Shown here: one piece after another, positions 61,456 through 64,000 of the stretch | Layout: the number at the start of each line of letters is the position of its first letter | Numbering within the stretch: position 1 is the first letter of the stretch | Assembly (NCBI RefSeq): GCF_042140245.1 | Contig: NZ_CP159483.1 | Coordinates: 1,426,001 to 1,490,000 of the forward strand | Source of the DNA: MH13 sp042140245 | GTDB taxonomy: Bacteria > Pseudomonadota > Alphaproteobacteria > Rhizobiales > MH13 | Direction: 5' to 3' | DNA length: 64,000 nucleotides | The notes under the pieces: generated by a model | Told to the model about the DNA's origin: nothing | What the model saw: the letters and a program-made list of their open reading frames with translations, nothing else | Databases searched by the model: none | Position numbers and translations under genes: made by a program

Positions 61456-62096
61456 AGCGGTTGGGTCCAGATGGTCATCAGATTGTTGGCAGGCATGGCG
61501 ATGGTGTCTTGATGCTTCAGGCGGTTGCTTGCTAGTTGATGCTCCACCCAGCCGATGTCCTTGTAACCAGCTTCGGGCCGCTCGGCACGAATGCTAGCGT
61601 CAAAACGTTCATCACCCTCGCTGGCATAGTCCGCGCCGCGTTTGAAAGGGCCGTAGATGGCAAGCAATCCACCCGCCGCCAACGCTCCGGAAAGGTGGGT
61701 GAGCAGGTTTGTAGCCGCCTGATCTGAAATGAGGTGGGTGAGGTTGGACAGGAACACCGCATCCATTGGGATACCGTCCCAAGTCCGCTCAACAGCGTTG
61801 TAGGCAGACGGCGCGCGCACGTTGGTTGCGCCGCTTTGAATTGTCCACGCGGTGATGCTTGTTAGCCGTTCACCATCAATGTCGGATGGGTGCCAGATCA
61901 GGTCAGGGGTTGCCTTAGCTAGGCGTACAACATGCTCACCGGTGCCTGAGGCCACTTCAAGTGCATTGCCGGACGCGGGGAGGTGGGGCACCAGAGCCTC
62001 AAGGATTGCATCGATATTGCGCGCTGCCGCCGGTGCAAAAAGGCGACCGTCATCGACCTCGCCACGTTCAGCAAAAGAGTGCCTAGGTTCGTTCAT
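61452..62096 (-). CDS. DUF938-family SAM-dependent methyltransferase
   Basis: The 214 residues match DUF938: FAPAAARNIDAILEALVPHL at the start, the SAM motif ALEVASGTGEHVVRLAKA, WHPSDIDGERL, and NLTHLISDQAATNLLTHL. Substrate unknown. Its stop overlaps the start of the exported unknown gene (ATGA), so this is the first gene of the three-gene unit ending with ridA. Confidence 0.9.
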   Translation of the reverse strand: MNEPRHSFAERGEVDDGRLFAPAAARNIDAILEALVPHLPASGNALEVASGTGEHVVRLAKATPDLIWHPSDIDGERLTSITAWTIQSGATNVRAPSAYNAVERTWDGIPMDAVFLSNLTHLISDQAATNLLTHLSGALAAGGLLAIYGPFKRGADYASEGDERFDASIRAERPEAGYKDIGWVEHQLASNRLKHQDTIAMPANNLMTIWTQPL

Positions 62097-62203
62097 CGTT
62101 TCTCGGCCATTTGGGTCGCCACCCTAAAGTCGCTCTTGCCGCAGTGCAGCATGGCAGTTCACATCAACCCAACTGATGGCACAGCTTGGGAGTTGGCAGA
62201 AGC

Positions 62204-63256
62204 ATGTCGAAGACGAATGCGGGCAATTTCTTTGAGGATTTCTCCGTTGGGCGGATGCTCCACCATGCCACGCCCTTAACATTGACCACTGGCGATGCCA
62301 GCCTTTACCGCGCGCTTTACGGCACCCGCTATGCGGTGCAATCGGCAGACAGTTTTGCGCAGCGTATTGGCTACCCTCAGGCACCGCTGGACGATCTGCT
62401 GGTGTTCCATGCCGTCTTCGGCAAAACCGTTCCGGATATCTCTCTCAACGCTGTTGCCAATCTCGGCTATGCCGAGGGAGTGTTTCATGCGGCCGTTTAT
62501 CCCGGTGACACGCTGACCTCGGTGAGCGAAGTAATCGGCGTCAAAGAGAACTCCAACGGCAAGACCGGCACGGTCTATGTGCGCACCACAGGCAGCAATC
62601 AGCGCGGCGAAACGATGCTTTCCTATGTGCGCTGGGTGATGGTGCGGAAACGCGATGCAGCCAACGCCGCGCCTGAGCCACAGGTGCCGGACCTTGCAAG
62701 CGCCGTCGATGCGTCTGCTCTCGGCAAGGCTGTGCCTGCGTTGGATATCGCTAAGTGGGATGCGTCTCTGTCAGGTTCTGACTTCTTCTGGGATGACTAC
62801 GAGGTTGGCGAGAAGATCGACCATGTGGACGGCATGACGGTGGAAGAGAGCGATCACATGCTCGCCACCCGGCTCTACCAGAACACCGCCAAAGTGCATT
62901 TCAACCAACATACCGAAGGGCAAGGCCGCTTTGGGCGACGGCTCATCTATGGCGGGCACGTGATTTCGCTCGCGCGGGCACTTGCCTTCAATGGCTGTGG
63001 TAACGCGTTTCATCTGGCGGCCATCAATGGCGGTCGGCATGTCGCGCCGCTGTTTGCGGGCGACACGGTCTATGCCTGGAGCGAAGTTTTAGATCAGGCC
63101 GAGATTGCAGGGCGCACGGACGTCGGCGCGACACGTATGCGGCTGGTCGCCACCAAAGATCTCCCTTGCGCTGATTTTCCCTACAAGAGCGATGATGGCT
63201 ATGCCGACGGCGTGATCTTGGATTTTGATGCTTGGTTCGTGCTGCCGAGGCGATGA
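62204..63256 (+). CDS. mch: Mesaconyl-CoA hydratase (beta-methylmalyl-CoA dehydratase)
   Basis: Mch interconverts (2R,3S)-beta-methylmalyl-CoA and mesaconyl-CoA in the ethylmalonyl-CoA pathway, used to assimilate acetyl-CoA without the glyoxylate shunt. The 350 residues hold two MaoC-like hotdog domains: GNFFEDFSVGRMLHHATPLT at the start, then YDYEVGEKIDHVDG-like (DDYEVGEKIDHVDGMTVEES) at about 200 with the second domain's hydratase motif HFNQHTEGQGRFGRRLIYG. The ATG is preferred to a start six codons earlier. Other pathway genes are not in view. Confidence 0.9.
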   Translation: MSKTNAGNFFEDFSVGRMLHHATPLTLTTGDASLYRALYGTRYAVQSADSFAQRIGYPQAPLDDLLVFHAVFGKTVPDISLNAVANLGYAEGVFHAAVYPGDTLTSVSEVIGVKENSNGKTGTVYVRTTGSNQRGETMLSYVRWVMVRKRDAANAAPEPQVPDLASAVDASALGKAVPALDIAKWDASLSGSDFFWDDYEVGEKIDHVDGMTVEESDHMLATRLYQNTAKVHFNQHTEGQGRFGRRLIYGGHVISLARALAFNGCGNAFHLAAINGGRHVAPLFAGDTVYAWSEVLDQAEIAGRTDVGATRMRLVATKDLPCADFPYKSDDGYADGVILDFDAWFVLPRR

Positions 63257-63264
63257 GTTCTTCC

Positions 63265-63355
63265 CACCCTCAATCCCTCCCCATCAAGGGAGGGAGGTGC
63301 TATATCGCTGATCTTATTCCCCTCCCACTTGTGGGGAGGGGTTAGGGGTGGGGGA
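63265..63355. repeat. GC-rich intergenic palindromic repeat, copy 2
   Basis: Same layout as the copy after tas: a CCCTCCCC-ATCAA-GGGAGGG hairpin, a spacer, a CCCCTCCC/GGGGAGGGG hairpin and TTAGGGGTGGGG. Here the right half lies inside the ispG reading frame and supplies its last 13 codons. Confidence 0.85.
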
Positions 63356-64000
63356 AGACTTTGTCCCAAATCGCTTTTCGATATAGTCCTCGACCAGGCC
63401 TTTGAAGTCGTCAGCGAGATTGGGGCCACGCAGGGTCATGGCTTTCTTGCCGTCGATGAACACCGGGGCGGCGGGTTGCTCTCCGGTGCCAGGCAGGGAG
63501 ATGCCGATGTCGGCATGTTTGCTTTCACCTGGTCCATTCACGATGCAGCCCATAACAGCAAAGGTGAGCTGCTCGACGCCTGGATAGCTCTCTTTCCAGC
63601 TTGGCATCTTTTCACGGATCATAGTCTGCACGTCCTGCGCCAATTCCTGGAACGTGGTGCTTGTCGTGCGTCCGCAGCCTGGGCAGGCGGCGACCACGGG
63701 GACGAATGAGCGGATGCCCATGGTTTGCAGAAGCTCTTGGGCAACCTGTACCTCTTTGGTGCGGTCGCCACCCGGTTCGGGTGTCAACGAAATGCGGATC
63801 GTGTCTCCGATCCCCTGCTGAAGTAAAATGCCCAAAGCTGCCGATGAAGCAACAATGCCTTTGGAGCCCATGCCCGCCTCGGTCAGACCGAGATGCAACG
63901 CGTAGTCCGAACGGGCGGCGAGCGCTGTATAACAGGCCACCAGATCCTGAACCTGGCTCACTTTGGCCGACAGGATGATCTTGTCGCGCCCCATGCCAAG
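63314..64000 (-). CDS. ispG: 4-hydroxy-3-methylbut-2-enyl diphosphate synthase, N-terminal part outside the window
   Basis: IspG (GcpE) makes HMBPP in the MEP isoprenoid pathway using a [4Fe-4S] cluster. The 229 visible residues are the C-terminal part, with LGLTEAGMGSKG, the cluster cysteines CPGCGR and GCIVNGPGE. The 5' end is cut by the window. The last 13 residues (SPTPNPSPQVGGE) are encoded by the repeat element and are absent from the core of the family, so they look like a recent tail. Confidence 0.95.
   Translation of the reverse strand, partial: LGMGRDKIILSAKVSQVQDLVACYTALAARSDYALHLGLTEAGMGSKGIVASSAALGILLQQGIGDTIRISLTPEPGGDRTKEVQVAQELLQTMGIRSFVPVVAACPGCGRTTSTTFQELAQDVQTMIREKMPSWKESYPGVEQLTFAVMGCIVNGPGESKHADIGISLPGTGEQPAAPVFIDGKKAMTLRGPNLADDFKGLVEDYIEKRFGTKSSPTPNPSPQVGGE

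Overview
The window is chromosomal housekeeping DNA from an alphaproteobacterium, most likely of the order Hyphomicrobiales (Rhizobiales). The evidence is the mdh-sucCDAB order, the sdhCDAB operon, the F1-only ATP synthase operon atpHAGDC with priA just upstream, a Brucella Omp19-type lipoprotein, a DUF2794 gene, and a mesaconyl-CoA hydratase of the ethylmalonyl-CoA pathway. No rRNA, tRNA, prophage, transposase or CRISPR array was seen. The species cannot be named from the sequence.

Layout. 1-8.7 kb (minus strand): a TCA operon mdh, a possible 31-codon gene, sucC, sucD, sucA, sucB (with two lipoyl domains), then an SDR gene cut by the window edge. 8.6-13.8 kb (minus): zapE, an Inh/Omp19-like lipoprotein, a phosphatase-fold protein without its catalytic cysteine, a small unknown, an exported MsrA and a CreD-like membrane protein. 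14-15.2 kb: a UBP-type zinc finger gene, then about 900 bp without genes holding hairpin-forming repeats. 15.2-20 kb: an exported lytic transglycosylase facing sdhCDAB, which carries an extra exported small protein between sdhA and sdhB. 20.2-24.5 kb: a membrane-anchored nuclease, a YqaA protein, an ArsR/SRPBCC pair and an unrecognised 718-residue membrane protein. 24.7-33.2 kb: atpHAGDC, a DUF4345-like protein, priA and a transaldolase-like gene. 33.2-44.6 kb: two coupled GNATs, an XRE-cupin regulator with its own operator-like palindrome, tas, tesA divergent from the ybbA-ybbP ABC pair, a BI-1 protein, an aqpS-arsH pair, a DMT exporter and an AraC regulator. 44.6-51.6 kb: more GNATs, an exported hydrolase/SnoaL pair, DUF2794, a structured intergenic region that may encode a small RNA, a K+ channel-like protein, CFA synthase and an MDR oxidoreductase. 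51.7-64 kb: acnA, an FkbM methyltransferase and a glycosyltransferase, ccmABCDG, RidA and DUF938 genes, mch, and the C-terminal part of ispG.

How the parts work together. Most of the citric acid cycle (aconitase, 2-oxoglutarate dehydrogenase, succinyl-CoA synthetase, succinate dehydrogenase, malate dehydrogenase) sits beside ATP synthase F1 and the cytochrome c heme-delivery genes, so the region is centred on aerobic respiration. A near-identical palindrome, TTACGTAWACGTAA, lies about 200 bp before both mdh and sdhC and suggests one shared regulator of the two TCA operons.

The most unusual material is in the spacers: a family of 24-35 bp hairpin repeats (tandem at 14.6-14.8 kb, a lone inverted copy at 41.15 kb), a duplicated gene tail after the BI-1 gene, a second GC-rich repeat family that has added a tail to IspG, and an intergenic strong terminator with no gene in front of it.
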